A stretch of 64,000 nucleotides of DNA from Urechis unicinctus (Eukaryota; Annelida; Polychaeta; Xenopneusta; Urechidae): positions 22,809,606 to 22,873,605 of the forward strand of contig CM067344.1 in assembly GCA_034190875.2 (NCBI GenBank), in the 5' to 3' direction. The notes beneath the pieces are model-generated. The model saw only the letters and a program-made list of their open reading frames with translations. It did no database searches and was not told where the DNA came from. A program made the translations under genes and the position numbers. Shown piece by piece: positions 48,091 through 61,727 of the stretch. Each line of letters begins with the position of its first letter. Position 1 is the first letter of the stretch.

Positions 48091-51000
48091 CTATTCAACA
48101 AATCCTGGAAAGAAGTAGAGTTTCTTCAGAAGAGTGTCTCTGGTTTCGGTGATTTGCATGAAGCTTTCATCTGTGTGCATGGTTCTCATCTTGGACATCA
48201 GATGCCGCACCTGCAGCAATACATGTGACATGAGACTGATGAATTTCACAAATGGGGTGCTTGGATATGGGGCAATTTTCGAAATTTGTTCAGTGACTTT
48301 TGTGGTCAACAAATATCTTACACAAATGACCAAGGCATAACTTTTCTGCTTCTTCATCATTTTGAAAAAGTTTGATCATACCAATCTTTGTAATTTTTGG
48401 AGACCATATTGATTGATATTTCTACATGATGAAATCCTTGCTTTATTGAATGGTCATATATTACACGTTACAGTGGCTCTAATTTGGCATCATTAACAAT
48501 TTTTTCATTTGTGCATGGTTTGCCATGACAGGTTCGAATTATTGAAGGATAAATGTTACAGTATCCTAAACATTTTATGGTTGTTTGGGTGGGTATAATT
48601 TAAGCCAGTGTTTGACTTACCCTCGTAAGCAATTCTGTTGAATGTTCTCTATGGGAATACTTCGAGAAAACATAGACAATCGTGCGGACAAACCAACTCC
48701 CCAAATCACTATGTCGCCATGCCTTGTATCCTATCAACACATGGAAATGAGAACAAAATTATCCTAAGCACATGGTTTTCATAATAATTTTCCTTTTCAA
48801 GTCAACACATTTGAATTTTGAGCAGGATGTACAAGCTTCAAAACATGGGAGATAATCTTTCCATCGTTATTTTTGTGTCAATTGAGTAAAGCTTACACTG
48901 CTCCTATCAATTCACTGAATACATCTACAGTTGAAGCATATTATTTTCTCACAAAAAAACCTTCAAATCATGACAATGGTTGCACACAATTATGGTGATG
49001 ATGATTGAAAATATAATTAGGAACATAGTATAATTGATGTGATAACGACGATGGTGATTCTTAGCAAGTTCCAACATCTAACCAAGATGGATCTATGGTT
49101 AACCAATTATTACTGTTAGCTGACCTGGCACTGTAGCATATGCAAACAAGAAGTCACTCTTCTCGTGATCAGAGCGGGAGAAGGCAGGCACAGCATCCCC
49201 GGTGTCCTGTATACGAAGCTCCGCCATACTTTTCTCAATCAGGTGCTGATTGGTTTGATCTTCAAGACTCGACATGGGAGAGCGGGCATCGGTCATGTCA
49301 TGGTTTTGCCCTGCTGTGACTGCACCTAAACACACCAATATTACAAATCATTAACAAATATCATTCCAGAATGCTCAACAATAAGATATTAAGCTAGAAT
49401 CAACCTTGGATTAAACTTACTTCCTTGGCAGGCCTGAATGAAAAATAATTTAGGCTTGTTTATCAATGCAGGACAATTCTTTCCATCAAACTGAGATGCT
49501 ATGCATTCTGCTATGGACAACTTTTCGCCATCAGTGCAATACACATAGCCTTGAGTTCCATGAGACATGATAAAGCAAATGAAAGCATTAGCTTCTCTGT
49601 GGATGGGGTTTGCACTTTCTTGTTTCAGTATCTCTCTAAGTTCCTGTGTAAAAGAATATAGACAATAAAAGGACCATGAGTAAATAGCTCCTTTCATGAG
49701 TGAAAGGCTGCATGTTATATTTGATTTAGTTTGCCTTGCTCAACAATGAGACTATCAAAGACAATGTTTTAACAAAAAAACATAACTTGGTTTATATCAA
49801 AGTTATTATTATATCATAAATTGATCTTACCTTAGCTGTTACGTTTTGATGGTCCCTTGTCTCAAAATTAAGATTTTGCAGAAGTATTTTTATATTGGTA
49901 GTATCAAAATTAGCACCATCTCTCGTACTCAAGTTATTACTTATAAAATATTCGTTGCATATTATTAGGGCTAGGCCCCGCGTTGCCTTCTTCATCTGGT
50001 AGCAGCCCTGAAACAGAACATGTCTATAGCATGGCTTCATCATTGTAGGTAAATTATTCATACAATAAGTCATAAGTTGCCTATACTTTATATTTGCACT
50101 TTATGTATCACAAATATAATTACCAAGCAATATCATTCATAAGACCCCTCATTGGAGTTGAAATTTGGGCGAAGATATTTTTAATGGAAAATTACATGTT
50201 AGATGACACTTCTGTCAAGTTCACATAATGTCATATTTCCTATCAGCTTAAATAACCAATCAACTAATGTGCATAGACTGAAATGACAGCCCATAAACTC
50301 AAACCACGCACAGTGGTCTGGGATCCCTGTAACAACATGTGAGAGAAAAGGGAGCTGTGCAGAACAAATAGGTGGCTCTGAGTGCAACTCGGTTATGGCT
50401 AAGGCCGCTAGGAGCTATGCATTCAGTATTCATCAAAATGTTGACAATTTAGAGCGGCCAGTAGTGGTATGGCTTGGTAAAGATATCACTGCTCGGATTC
50501 TGAAGCGCCTTTTTAATAATCTCAAGTATGGATGATCTTTCTCTTCAGCAACTGATTTGGGTTACATACAGAAAGGCAAAATAGACAACGAGATACCTGA
50601 GATTCAGTAAGCTGTTTCGTCCATTCATCTTTCAGATTCACTGGTTCCAATTGTATTTTCATCAAACTCTCTTCCACTAGACAAGCAATGAACACATATT
50701 ATACCAATTATAAAGCTTGCAAATAATAAACCAAATTAGCATCAGTAACAATTTTACACACAGTCATCAGCATTTTAACAAAAATCAATGCTAACACTTT
50801 GATAAGATATAACTTATCAAAGTCAAATCTTCCAATAAAACATTACTGATACTTCACAGGTATTCTAATTGCCACAAATAAATATCTACAGAGCTAGGGT
50901 GACTCTATGTTAACATCATTATAACACACAATCATATAAACCACAGCACATTAAGAAATTTACAGATTTCTTGCGGGATTTTTTCTGAAGTGATTTCCAT

Positions 51001-51556
51001 TTCTAGAGGAGGCATTGCAGTGGGGTCAGGGCCAAAGTTCTGGCCAGCTACTTCTGCATCCATTCCCCTCTCTTCTGAAACCTTCCTCTCGTGTATAAAC
51101 GTAGTAGCTAAATTTTTATCTAGATGCATTGCCACGTGGTCATGGTCTGTTTCAACAAGGGCATGAATGAAAACAGAAAATGCTTTAGGTCCTCTCTTTG
51201 GCAAAAGGTCTAAGAGTGCTGCAACCTTGTCTCTTGAGGTAGGATGCAAGACTGACTGTAGAGCAACACAAATCAAGAACTATTTTGATCGTGACAAATA
51301 AAGAAAGAATGCTCAATTATTTATTACACACATATGGGTAATCAAGAATTTAATTATTAAGAATGAGCCGGCGATACAATGCATGACAAAAATTCAAGCA
51401 TCTCACCGTGATTTCTTCCGACATGTCAGATGTCACAATCCTCTCTTGTGATAGCTCACTGAGCAATGTTGCAGATATTTTAATATTTTTTACAAGAAAT
51501 ACACGGTTTCTGATCAACAGATCTGCATGCTGTTTCGACATGCAGTAAGCAGCCAT
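48091..51556 (-). CDS. CARD-containing initiator caspase (caspase-2-like)
   Basis: Cysteine protease that starts apoptosis after recruitment through its CARD. Exons 5' to 3': 51556-51407, 51255-50964, 50676-50597, 50007-49831, 49643-49421, 49325-49125, 48730-48621, 48210-48091. They sum to 1353 nt, 450 aa. The CARD (about 1-100) is split by an intron and holds LLDLLPKRGPKAFSVF, most like caspase-2 and CRADD. The large subunit starts near KKATRGLALIICN and has TRDGANFDTTN, the catalytic His in SHG and the catalytic Cys in QACQG. QDTGD before AVPAFSRSD is a plausible linker cleavage site. The small subunit has FAYATVPG and GSWFV. The ATG sits in an exon whose acceptor lies 17 nt upstream, so a 5' UTR exon exists further out. 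All catalytic residues are present. Assignment to caspase-2 against caspase-9 rests on the CARD. Confidence 0.92.
50184..50231. repeat. Dispersed repeat copy A' in caspase intron
   Basis: Second copy of the sequence at 28646-28694, same orientation, with a few differences. The similarity stops soon after 50231. Confidence 0.75.
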
Positions 51557-51830
51557 GTTGGTTAATTTGTAAACCTGCAATAACACACACGTGAAATATC
51601 TTATGTTAGCATAACATGTACCATGACTAATCTATACTGAAAGTGAACAAGATATAGCATTCACTGTCACTGGGTGGCCTGTGATGACATGATTGTCTTT
51701 ACCATAACACAATGCCACTTAAGCTTGTTATTCAGGTTCATCTTGTCCAGATCACATCAAATGAAAGGGGTACTATTTCTATACACTATTATTGTTTTAA
51801 ATTAGCCAGTTCTGCCATGCCAGAGTAATA

Positions 51831-51855
51831 TTCAACACCGAGTCTCGGTGTTGTG
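51831..51855. repeat. Short perfect hairpin
   Basis: CAACACCGA and TCGGTGTTG pair around a 3-nt loop (gtc), just before the longer hairpin at 51859. Confidence 0.7.
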
Positions 51856-51858
51856 GAG

Positions 51859-51977
51859 TAAAATGTAAGAATGTAGCGACCGAACCTTAATCCTAATGCA
51901 GCCCTAGTTAGCCAATCAGTGCACAACTAAGGCTGCATTAGGAATAAGGTACAGTCGCTACAATCATACATTTTATG
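51859..51977. repeat. Hairpin with about 50-bp arms
   Basis: Two inverted arms of about 50 bp share taaaatgta, gtagcgac and cctaatgcagcc, around a loop of about 16 nt. There are about eight differences. It is likely a small palindromic element. Confidence 0.8.
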
Positions 51978-54900
51978 TCAAAACATCCTCATTTATTTTT
52001 GCGCTTCTTGGTAAATTCAGTAAATATAGTAAGACCCGCTTCACATCAAATGTATCGCACTTGCTACTCATCTATTAATATGGACTCACCCTGCACGTCA
52101 AAGCTGCATGGCAGAAGACAGAAAACTTGATTGATCCACTCGAACTTACATTTTTGTGTCGCATTAGCTTCCTAGTATAACTATTTTGATTTTCTTGTTT
52201 CACATATTGAATGCTTTCCTCTCACTTTTGCCCCAGCTTTTATTTAGCAACAGGTCCTAATATCATATTTAAGTATGTTCAGAGCATGGAAAAATTCTAC
52301 CATAGTGGCAACCCGCTTGCAGCACTCAGTCATATTTTTCTAAAGCCCATGACAAGTTTCAGTTGCATCTGTCAAAAATTAATAGTATTTCAAATCCATG
52401 CTAGTGATACAGCTCTTGTTACTCCGTGCTTAGCTAACTAGTAAAGCAGTTAATCAACAAATGCCGCCCAGATAGTAGCTGGTCCATGGAGTGGCAGTCC
52501 TGGCTCGACCCTCATGCGCTCCACATCTCACTCCAAAGTTAAAGCTTTTCGGCCTTCATATCAGTGTAGAGTTTTCATTACACAGAACCAAAATAAGATG
52601 GCGCACAACATCAGTATGAGGTGAAGTTAAGGTAGCCCTATCGAACCAGGGGACATTTACATATTAGTAAATATTGTGTATGATGGTCATTTGGCTGGCA
52701 CCAATCCACAGACGAGCACACAAAAAAAAAAGGGGAGGGGGGTTCGCTGGGAAACTTATGCAACACAAAAATGTAATTTTGAGTGAATCAAATGTATGCC
52801 ATTTGACAATTTCTGCATTTATTTGGACCAAGCTGGAAAATTAAGTTCCTGCATGTGCATTTACAGGAATATGATGACCAATGATGACTGGATTGGCACT
52901 GAATGTTTTAGTTAAGCCTTTTCAATTTTAGTTTGATGACCAGGTTGAAATTGGCATTCGAGATGAAGTAGTGGTAGTATTAAATAATAGTCGTTGGTCC
53001 ACTGTCTGTCACCATGCCTATGACCCAATTGAAGTCTTTGAAAAGCGTAGTTTGTATAGTGAAACCAGGAACCATCAGGAAACACATGACCTAAATGTAC
53101 GTATTTAACCCGACCGGGGAGACTAAGAGTAGTTAAGTCGATTGTTTCACCATGGCACCTGCTTTGTAGCGCTTGATTATATTTTCTATTCATGTTATTG
53201 TATTACTTAGGTCATTATCAGCAGCAAGATATATACTGTACCTTTTTCAGTGACAGATGACACTTTCGATTTCTGGAGTTTCCAACAAAAGCTCCCAAAA
53301 GTACATCCGCTTGCTACGGTAAGCCGATTAACCTGTAAACATAAATGCTGTGAAGTCAAATGCGCGAACCTAGCCTTGTGTATGTTACAGGGTAAAGAAT
53401 ATTACCAGAACAGATGGAGGCGAAGTATATCGGTTGGTAGCAGAAGGTCCAAGTAGCTTCGGGTTCCAAAGCCCTGAGCTGTGAGCATGGTGAGGAGATC
53501 AACCGAGGACAAACCGTTGGCGGCTGCCCATTCCGAAACGGTTTCACTTTGAGTGGAAACGTTCGAACTCTACAACTCCCAATCATTGAATCACATATAA
53601 AACTTTCTCTCTATGTTCTACCATCTGTCGGGGTCATTGGTCGATAAATATATATCTTTCTATCTTCGTCCTACCTTCTTATACGAATCCCTGTGATTCC
53701 AATAATGCACGGGTCCTTGATGCAGCGCCTGGTCTGTGTTGCGCGGTTCTGAGGCGTTCAGGTTCCTGACCAAAGAGTGTAAATTGTCCACCTTCGCTAT
53801 ATATATTTACAGATGAGAACAAATAATTAATGATTTTGTTGAAGCTTATTGTTGCTACTGGCGTACTGCAGCATCTATTGTCTTGTGATGATCCTTGGGA
53901 CCTTAATATGGTTCATTTGTTGCAATGCTGTATAAAACTTAATTATGCTCTCACCAAACTGCTATTGTGTGCTAATTATTGTATTCAAACAATATTAAAC
54001 TACTTAAGTCTTTGCTGACCTTTATGTTATCATCCAGAAGTTTTCAATACCATTTTAAGAAGGGCTTTGTAGTGGTCCACAGAGACAGAAATCATTCGTT
54101 ATCAGTTATGAGCACCATATGGACATTATGATTAAAAGACTGGTTCTAATCAGGTTTATTCAATGAAATCAAATGTATATTTTTTTGCATTACCAATAAA
54201 CATAGTTACATCTTTTGTGGTTCACAAATTAATAGACAATGAAATGTAATGAACACATGGAAGGTAAGGAATAAATTACAAACATATATAAATACACAGT
54301 TTATTCATTTAGCGTTTCACATTCTAACTATGTCCAATCCCATCAGGCTGTGGGACCATGCTTCTTTGACCACCGTCATTCTATTGAGTTGCAAAACGCT
54401 CTTAATTCAACCTGCTAATATCGGAAATGAACACACGATTTAAAACAGCAAGAAATGAATCTGTCAGCTAACTCACAACCATGCTTACACAATCCAATAC
54501 AACCATTAAGACTTGTCATCTACTAGTAGCTTTTGAAATGCCCCCAAAAGTGTCAAAAGTAAAATATAGAAATACAAGCACATTTAACACCAAAATATGG
54601 TGCGCATGGTGCTGACCCAACAAGTCACTTTGAGGTTAATGGCAGAAGGTTTTTCTTTAAAGCCATTTTGGTAAAGTTTACTATTGAAAAAAGAAACGAT
54701 TGGTCATCAACATCTGACAAGACCAAGACTTGCCCAGGTGACAGCTGATAATTTAACCATTCCCATGTTGCAATATATATGCCAATAAGAACCTAAATGT
54801 TAATAGTAAAATAGTAAATAATATTTTACAAGGTGTAATACTATCAGTAGATTTAGAATATTGACTTTAATGTTTCTTTCAATGATAGACAATAATTTAC

Positions 54901-55062
54901 TGGAGACATTATTAACCCTGCTGATCATTGTATCATATATAGCATGGGTACAATTCCCATAAAATAGCTCATACATGTAGCATATTTATGATACACAGGC
55001 CCTAACACTACCAACACCAGCACCACAACATGTGTACCATGCCAAAAAACAGGAATGCCCAT

Positions 55063-57570
55063 CTAGTTGTCATCTCCGCCATCATTGTCGGCAATATCAG
55101 CCATCTCGGCCTCTGATGAGCCACTGTCAGAGCTTCCACTGATACTGGCATCTAGATCCCATACACTGGAGCCTGAACTTCCAGAGGTACCGTCTAGCAT
55201 TTGTAAACTGTCACCCATGATTGAACTGTGGCTGTGGAAGCTTGAGAAGGAATTCTCTTCCTTCTTGGCCATATCATCCAGGAACTTGAGCTGTAGATAG
55301 TCTCTGACTTCGTTGGGGATCATCAGGGTATCGGTTGCTTCCGTCAGAGGGACTTGAGATTCACAAATGCAGATGCGAATCACCATAGCACAGAGGGAAT
55401 AAAGTGATCGTGGCTGAGAGGTGATGTCTCTGAGGAAAGCATTCATGGCTCTACCCTGCGATGTTAAAGGGAAGTCTGTCGACAAAGCTGGGACGTGCGG
55501 TGGCAAAGAGGCTCCCGATTCCCAAAGCATCCGAGCAACCACAACCCATGGATCTCTGGCAAACACTACAAGTTCAAGTGCGGTAACAAGTCCCAGACTA
55601 GTATTCCACTTGGTATCCAACTGACAGCCATTCTGCAAGAGTCTTGACAGTATAATGAGATCCGAACAGTTACTGCGCACCCCAGTCAGGTTGATGAAAG
55701 CATGGCTACCATTAGTGTACTTCACCAGCTTCTGACAAGTGATGAACAATGCAGAGGTGAGCCCTTCCCAGTCCAGAGCCAGTTCATTGACATCATAATC
55801 CAAGTTGAAATCAACAGCCAGATCGGCTTTAGCTCCGTATTTTAGCAGTTGGTTCACAGCTGGCAGACTCCCATGAAGACAGGCCCACACCAGAGCCACA
55901 CTAGCATCCATTACCAGTCTCTCCCGATCGGCACATTCACAGTATTTTTCAAGCAGCAACTGCAAATGCGGCTCCTCCTCTTCGCGGCCGTAGAAGTGCT
56001 GGGCTGCAGCCTGGAGAACGCTCTTGCCTTGGGAGTCCCGCAGCAGCACCGACCACCCATACTGGAGAAGTAAGCGAGTGGAATCCAGGTTGGGTTGTTG
56101 GCACACCATATGGAGAGCCTCGTCATCAATACTGATGCCCTCTTTACCTAGTGCCTCTAGAATCAACTTCAGGGTGTCAAATCGACCGGATGAAGCCGCA
56201 CTGACCACGGTGCTCCAATTGCGTCTGTTCCTGTAAGTGGGATCGGCTCGGAAACTGAGCAGCAGACGCGACATGGGATTGTTGCCCAGCTCAAGGGCGG
56301 TCATGAGTGGCGAGTCGCCGTGTTGTACCGTCTGGTCAACGTTAGCTCCCGCCTCTAACAGAAGATGGGCACATTCCTGCGAGTCTTGCTGCACGGCGCA
56401 TGTCAGGGGACTCCATGAATCCAGACTGGCTTCATTCACATTGGCACCTGCATAATCACATCAGATCACAAATAGAACATAAGACAGCCATGCATGCATG
56501 GGGTCGACAGACTGCTGGGGATAACTATATATAATCAGATATTGCTGGGAAATAGAATGGTTGTGGGTGAACTGTACATAGATTACTGCATCAATACATG
56601 TAACCAAACTAACCATGCTTGATTAGTAAAGCAACTAGGTCAGCGTTGCCCGTTTCAATGGCCTGATTGAGGTAAGATGGATCTGGTTTTGTAGGATTCA
56701 TGCTGCAAATTAGCACCATGTTCCAAGAGCAGCTTGACACAGATAGTAGCCTTCTTGCCTGGGAGATTTAGAGCCAGACCCAGAGGGGATTCCTTCATCC
56801 TGTCATGCACATAACAGGAATAATTTTAGACACATATTGGCATGAGACTTCATAGAACAATGCACATGGGAGTGAAATGATGGAATAAAGGAAACAGCAG
56901 CACAGGTGTAAACCATGAAATGATGTCTTGTATTAATGTGCAAAGCACAAATGCCAATGCTTCTAGGCAACAATATAATACTCACAAAATCATATAATCA
57001 CCTTAAACAAATAACTACAGTTCACGAGTTCCTTTGAAACAATGAAAAAAAAAGAGTAGCTTTGAGAGAATTCTACAAAGGCACCCAATCACAGGGGATC
57101 TGATAACGCAAGTAAAACAGAACCTGCGTATGTAGGCAGGTGTGTTGAGAAGGTTAATTCGTTCCCTCCTGGAGCAGCTCTTACGGATAGCCTCCAGTAT
57201 AGGGGCTACCATGTGGGCGTGTCTATGGCTGAGACTGAGGTGAAGGATATTACGACCCCGCTCATCATAACTAGAAAACAGAGAAAGAGCCATGAGTCAT
57301 GACACTTATTACAAGGTGACCATTATTGTATTATCGGAATTGACTTTTACTATAAACTTGATCAGGTACTTACACTGATAAAGTGACTTTTTTCCGATGG
57401 AGAGCCTCAAAGCACTTGAGCTTTCCAAGTCTTGCAGATAGGAAGAGGGCAATGTTTTTACATGTCTGGTCAAGTTCACCAGTATCCAGCGCTCTCATCA
57501 AGTCTTTATACTTGTCCCCAGACACAACTTCTTGCACCCATTGGCTGGTGACGAACATATTTGCTATCAT
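55063..57570 (-). CDS. Ankyrin-repeat protein with SOCS box (ASB-like)
   Basis: Probable substrate receptor of a Cullin-5/Elongin BC ubiquitin ligase. Exons 5' to 3': 57570-57374, 57270-57124, 56799-56614, 56447-55063. Expected length is about 637 aa. Ankyrin repeats run through most of the protein (for example VKLLLEHGAN, LNQAIETGNADLVALLIKHG, DSQECAHLLLEAGANVD, SPLMTALELGNNPMSRLLL). A C-terminal SOCS box has a BC-box core, SLYSLCAMVI, and a Cul5-like IPNEVRDYL. A Ser/Asp-rich acidic tail follows. Exon 3 reads in one frame up to LLLEHGAN and in another from NPTKPDPS onward, an apparent one-base excess near 56700. Splice phases on both sides fit only if this is corrected, so a sequencing error, a polymorphism or a recent loss of function is possible. 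The particular ASB subtype could not be named. Confidence 0.85.
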
Positions 57571-59108
57571 TCAACATGATAAGAATAGATATATTGCTGT
57601 GGTTATCTTCTACAAGAAAGTAATAAAAAGTAAAATATTACGCATTCACAGGGCCCGCCATTTCATATCTTCTACGTCAAAACCTATTCCACAAAAATGC
57701 ATTATCGCAGATCCATTATGATTTGTTGGCCAAGTCATGGCGATTCCAGTCTTAAAATACCTCTAGTTAGATAGACACTTCCTAATAGGGGCATTTTAAG
57801 ACTTGAACGGCTGTGGACTCGAGTTTGTCTTCATGATGACAACACAAAGGGAAAATGGTACGACAGTTAAGGCACAAAATCATCACAATCATTCTCAACC
57901 GTCACTGTAGGGACATGACCTTCTGAGTTATAAGCAACAATAAACTCGGATGTTCATGTTGGTGGTATTTCAAGAACTGTAATTCAGGGCTCTTGAAAAC
58001 TTGGGGTCTTCCATCAGGTACTTGTGAAAGTTCCAGTGGTCATTTACCCTCAAGGTTACTGGTTACACATCCCAATAAAACAAAAGCATCTCCCTCCAGT
58101 CATCACTGCAGTTCGGGTGTTTGTGTGATTTGCCTCCATTAATTAAACATTTTCTTTCATCTTCACATTAAATTGAAAATTATTATATGCCATCCGCATG
58201 ACCAGGAAAAGTACACACAAACTGCTATGCATTCCAATCAAAATTGCATAAAATCTTTCAACCTTTGACCACATTTTAGCTAATCTTCAATTCACTACTA
58301 ATCATTTCTTAGAAACATGCCCCCTTTCTCCATAGTTAGATATAACCTTGGCTTGGAGATTGACACATCCCATGTCACGGTAAAATCTTTCTATTCCCCA
58401 TTTCACCTTACTTTGGCAGAACAAAACTTAGTAAATCTCTCACCCTGCTTATTCCCCCATCCATCCACCCTGCCTGACCTCTTTCTAGTGCTGTGACTAT
58501 TTGATAGGAAACACCTCTCAGCTATGCTTCAAGCTATGACAGTTTAAGCTGTTAAAAGCTTACTAAAAGAGATACCAATATAAGTAGGAAGTAAGCACAC
58601 CACATTAAATTCATATTGTCCAAAGATAATGGCAGGCATAATAGTGCGCTACCAATCGTCTATGTACTTACTGCATGTGATCTTATTTTCCATATGATAT
58701 TCTATTTATAAAGATTTCAACAAAATTTCAAGGCCAAATAGAACACTGCTGTGTCTGAGAAGTACAATCTGCTTCCTAATCTGTGAGTGGTACTGGGAGT
58801 TACCAATAATCACAGCACCCTAGTCCTGATACCAAGCTTCTGAGCTCCAAGCCACTTGATGAAGAAACATTACTTGTGATACAACTGTTCAGGTAATGTT
58901 ATTGTCTTGGAGTCAATATCTTAAATTTGGATGTAATTGTAGCTTTAAAGGGATCAGGTCATACGGCATCACCTGGGCACTGCCAGAGGTGAACATTCTG
59001 TATGATGAGACTCATATGTCTGCAGACAATAGGTCTTCAGAAAAACCAAGGAATTATCAAAATATATGCAATAATAAGGGATTGCTTGTATGACTGCAGG
59101 GTTAGAAC
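57571..59108. other. Upstream of the ankyrin/SOCS gene, no gene seen
   Basis: No exon is supported. The promoter of the minus-strand gene should lie near 57.6-57.8 kb, but no motif stands out. Confidence 0.45.
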
Positions 59109-59680
59109 TTAAAGAGACTGTTCAGCCCCATATTTAGAACGAGGTTGCCTAGCAAGCTGCTTGGCAACCGCACCTTGGAAACCAAAAGTTTTAAGTTTTC
59201 AGACTTTCAGTTGCTACGCAGTCCTGTGGTCTCAGAAAATAGATCCTTACTTTGGCTGTCGCCATTTATGTTGTCGGACATTACCCTTCTTGCTTGTCAG
59301 TCTAATGTGTGCGCAAAGATGCCCACAACTTAAATGAGCGAAGATTTGATGAAATCTACATTATGTAACCAAAGTGGAAGTATACAAATCGATAGCGAAG
59401 TAAATTCAGAGCGTGTTATGATTTACAGCTAACATTCGTGTGGTTCATGGTTTTAGGGAGGTACCGTTATCGATGGAACGACATAACTGAATACAACAGA
59501 TTTCCACAGTTGATCATGAATATTTCCAGTCAAATAATAATGTTAAAAACTTATCAACATAATTTTCCATCATGTAAACTTTGCGGCACAAATTAGAAGA
59601 CTTACGTCTGCGTTAAACGTAATAATGTAATAATGAAATGATCCCTGATTGCCTTATATGGGGCTGAACAGTCTCTTTAA
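59109..59680. mobile_element. 572-bp TIR element flanked by TTAA
   Basis: Perfect 21-bp inverted ends, starting AGAGACTGTTCAGCCCC (59113-59133) with the complement at 59656-59676, are flanked by TTAA on both sides (59109-59112 and 59677-59680). TTAA duplications are typical of piggyBac-type elements. A TA duplication with an AAGAGACTG end (Tc1/mariner style) would also fit. The interior has no transposase. The perfect ends suggest recent activity. Confidence 0.85.
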
Positions 59681-61727
59681 CTGATTTTGATGGTGGCCAT
59701 ATGTTTACCAGGCATCTATGGATGTGATATAGAAAATCAATGTTTGACAACACCCCTTCCCGTCTTCATTACATATCACTCACATTTTTTCTTACCACTG
59801 TTAGTGCATATGAATGAAAATATAAGGAAGATTGTAGGATGTTGTGAATAAAGTGGACCCTGACTTTGGCTGGTGCCCCAAAATTTTGAAACCTAAGAGC
59901 CTGGCTGGCCCCTGGATCAAGAGAGCTAATTGCTTTTAACGAGTTGAAAACATGTATGAATAGCATTGCATCACATAGCCCTACAGGACATCCATGTAGA
60001 TGTTCTATGACAACTGAATCCAACACAATGGATAAAATTTCAACGTAAATCAAATACCGTGAACTTTATTTGGTTTCATCGATGGTAAAGAGCAACTTGT
60101 ACCTATAATTATGAGTGATGTATTTATTTGATAGGGATAAACATTACAAGTGTGTTTCGTGGTGGCATCATTGATGTGCACATCTTGCCATGTTTATCCT
60201 TACAATTAGGTGGTAGCTGCGCACATGCACAGTTGGGTCTCTTTCAAACAGATAACAGTTCGAATAGCATCTGGGGGCACAGCCTTGCAACACATGTGTG
60301 GGTCACAATTGCGATCCAACTGTATAAAGAGAGTGAGTAAATTAAAATAGTCACCTCAAAAGTCTTGTCGCAACTTTTTAAATATGAATTAGGACATTGT
60401 TAATTGCATTCTTGACAGAATTGTATGTAGGTTTTATACTATAAAACGGTCATCAAAAAAAATTCTGCCTGTTGCTGGGCTAATCTAGTCTGAATCCGAA
60501 CTTTCGACGCCAGAAACCGAAATATATGTGCTGCAAGACAGCTCTTGTGTGATGGCACATGGAGACACCAAGTAGAACCCACTCCATAACCACCTAGCTA
60601 ATATGGTGGTTATCGCATCACAATTTTTCCTGACTCAACGTATAGATGGAATTTCTTAAATAACCACAGAGGTAAGCTTTTGCGAGGTTCCATATCTTTT
60701 TTTCACAGGCTCTTGATATATATTGTAGAGCGGTTCCTTCAAAACCTGATATGCCAAATTTGCCCATGATCAAAGCGAGTAACGCCTAGGATGTTGTAAT
60801 GAAATAGTACGTACACGCCGGGCTATGCGTCACAAAGCATGGCTCTTGCGAGTTTGTTTACTTTGCTCCAGGGTTTACATCGGGTAAATTAAACGTAGCG
60901 AGTATTGAACTAACAGTTGACAAAGCCATTTAATAGGCAATTTTGTTCACAAGCCATCACATTATATTCAGGCGAAAAAGTGTCTTGAACAAACTAATAA
61001 TAAATTTGTATATTTGAATAACAAGTTTTACAAGACGCAGTTTCGTCTTTTATCGCCCGAAGAGTAGTATTTCAAGGAAAGAAAAGATGGATTGACTGAT
61101 TTCAAATAAAAATAAATCAATAAACGACTTCATTATTTTTAAGTAAATGGAGGGAAACGCTGACAATACCTATTTTCACGCCAATCACGCAGATAAAATT
61201 CGAACGCAAATTGTTAAACTCGGTTAAACGATAACTAGCGTCCGACTCAGCCGGAAAAAATGTATTGCAGTTCATTAGAAGGTAACGTTATGACTCTCTA
61301 CTTTCGACCGACTCGTGGAAAGTACATCATTTTGCTTGGGGAGGGCCAGTCAAAAAGTATTTTCAGCGCTAAGTCACGAATGATTAGGATTTTCCTTCAA
61401 TTTCAACAACGAGTTCGTGTTGCGACGGTCTTGGATGGGCGCGATTACCAATAGGCGCGAACCTGTTGCCCTGACCGGGCAGAGAAACCCCGCCACTGAG
61501 ATGAATTAGGTACAGCACGTTAACATCAAACCATACGTTTGGATAAATTCCCCTTTCAGTGATGGGACTGACTATCACCTTGATATCTGAGTTATCTGTC
61601 AGATGTCACACCTTCGTAGCATCGAACATACAAACTAAACAGTCTTTGCCAACTGATGCTATATATTAAGTACCAAATATTTATTAAAAGCATGATTATA
61701 GAAAGCAATAGGTCAATTTGCCTCGAA
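59681..61727. other. Intergenic, no gene seen
   Basis: Non-coding AT-rich DNA. It holds the diverged repeat at 59975-60032 (see 45452) and a 9-bp-stem hairpin near 60585-60613 (ATAACCACC...GGTGGTTAT). Confidence 0.5.
59975..60032. repeat. Dispersed repeat copy B'
   Basis: Diverged relative of the stretch at 45452-45510. Both also share similar words just upstream (gcattg...atagccctacaggac). Confidence 0.55.

Larger units (their letters stand above)
51600..55062. other. Between caspase and ankyrin/SOCS gene, no gene seen
   Basis: It contains two hairpins (51831-51977). Frames in 52.2-54.4 kb have no recognisable domain or splice pattern. The part next to 55062 is the likely 3' UTR of the ankyrin/SOCS gene. 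Confidence 0.5.

Noticed and set aside
52912-53586. Frames of about 70-93 aa on both strands
   Set aside because: No domain, splice context or repeat family could be recognised.
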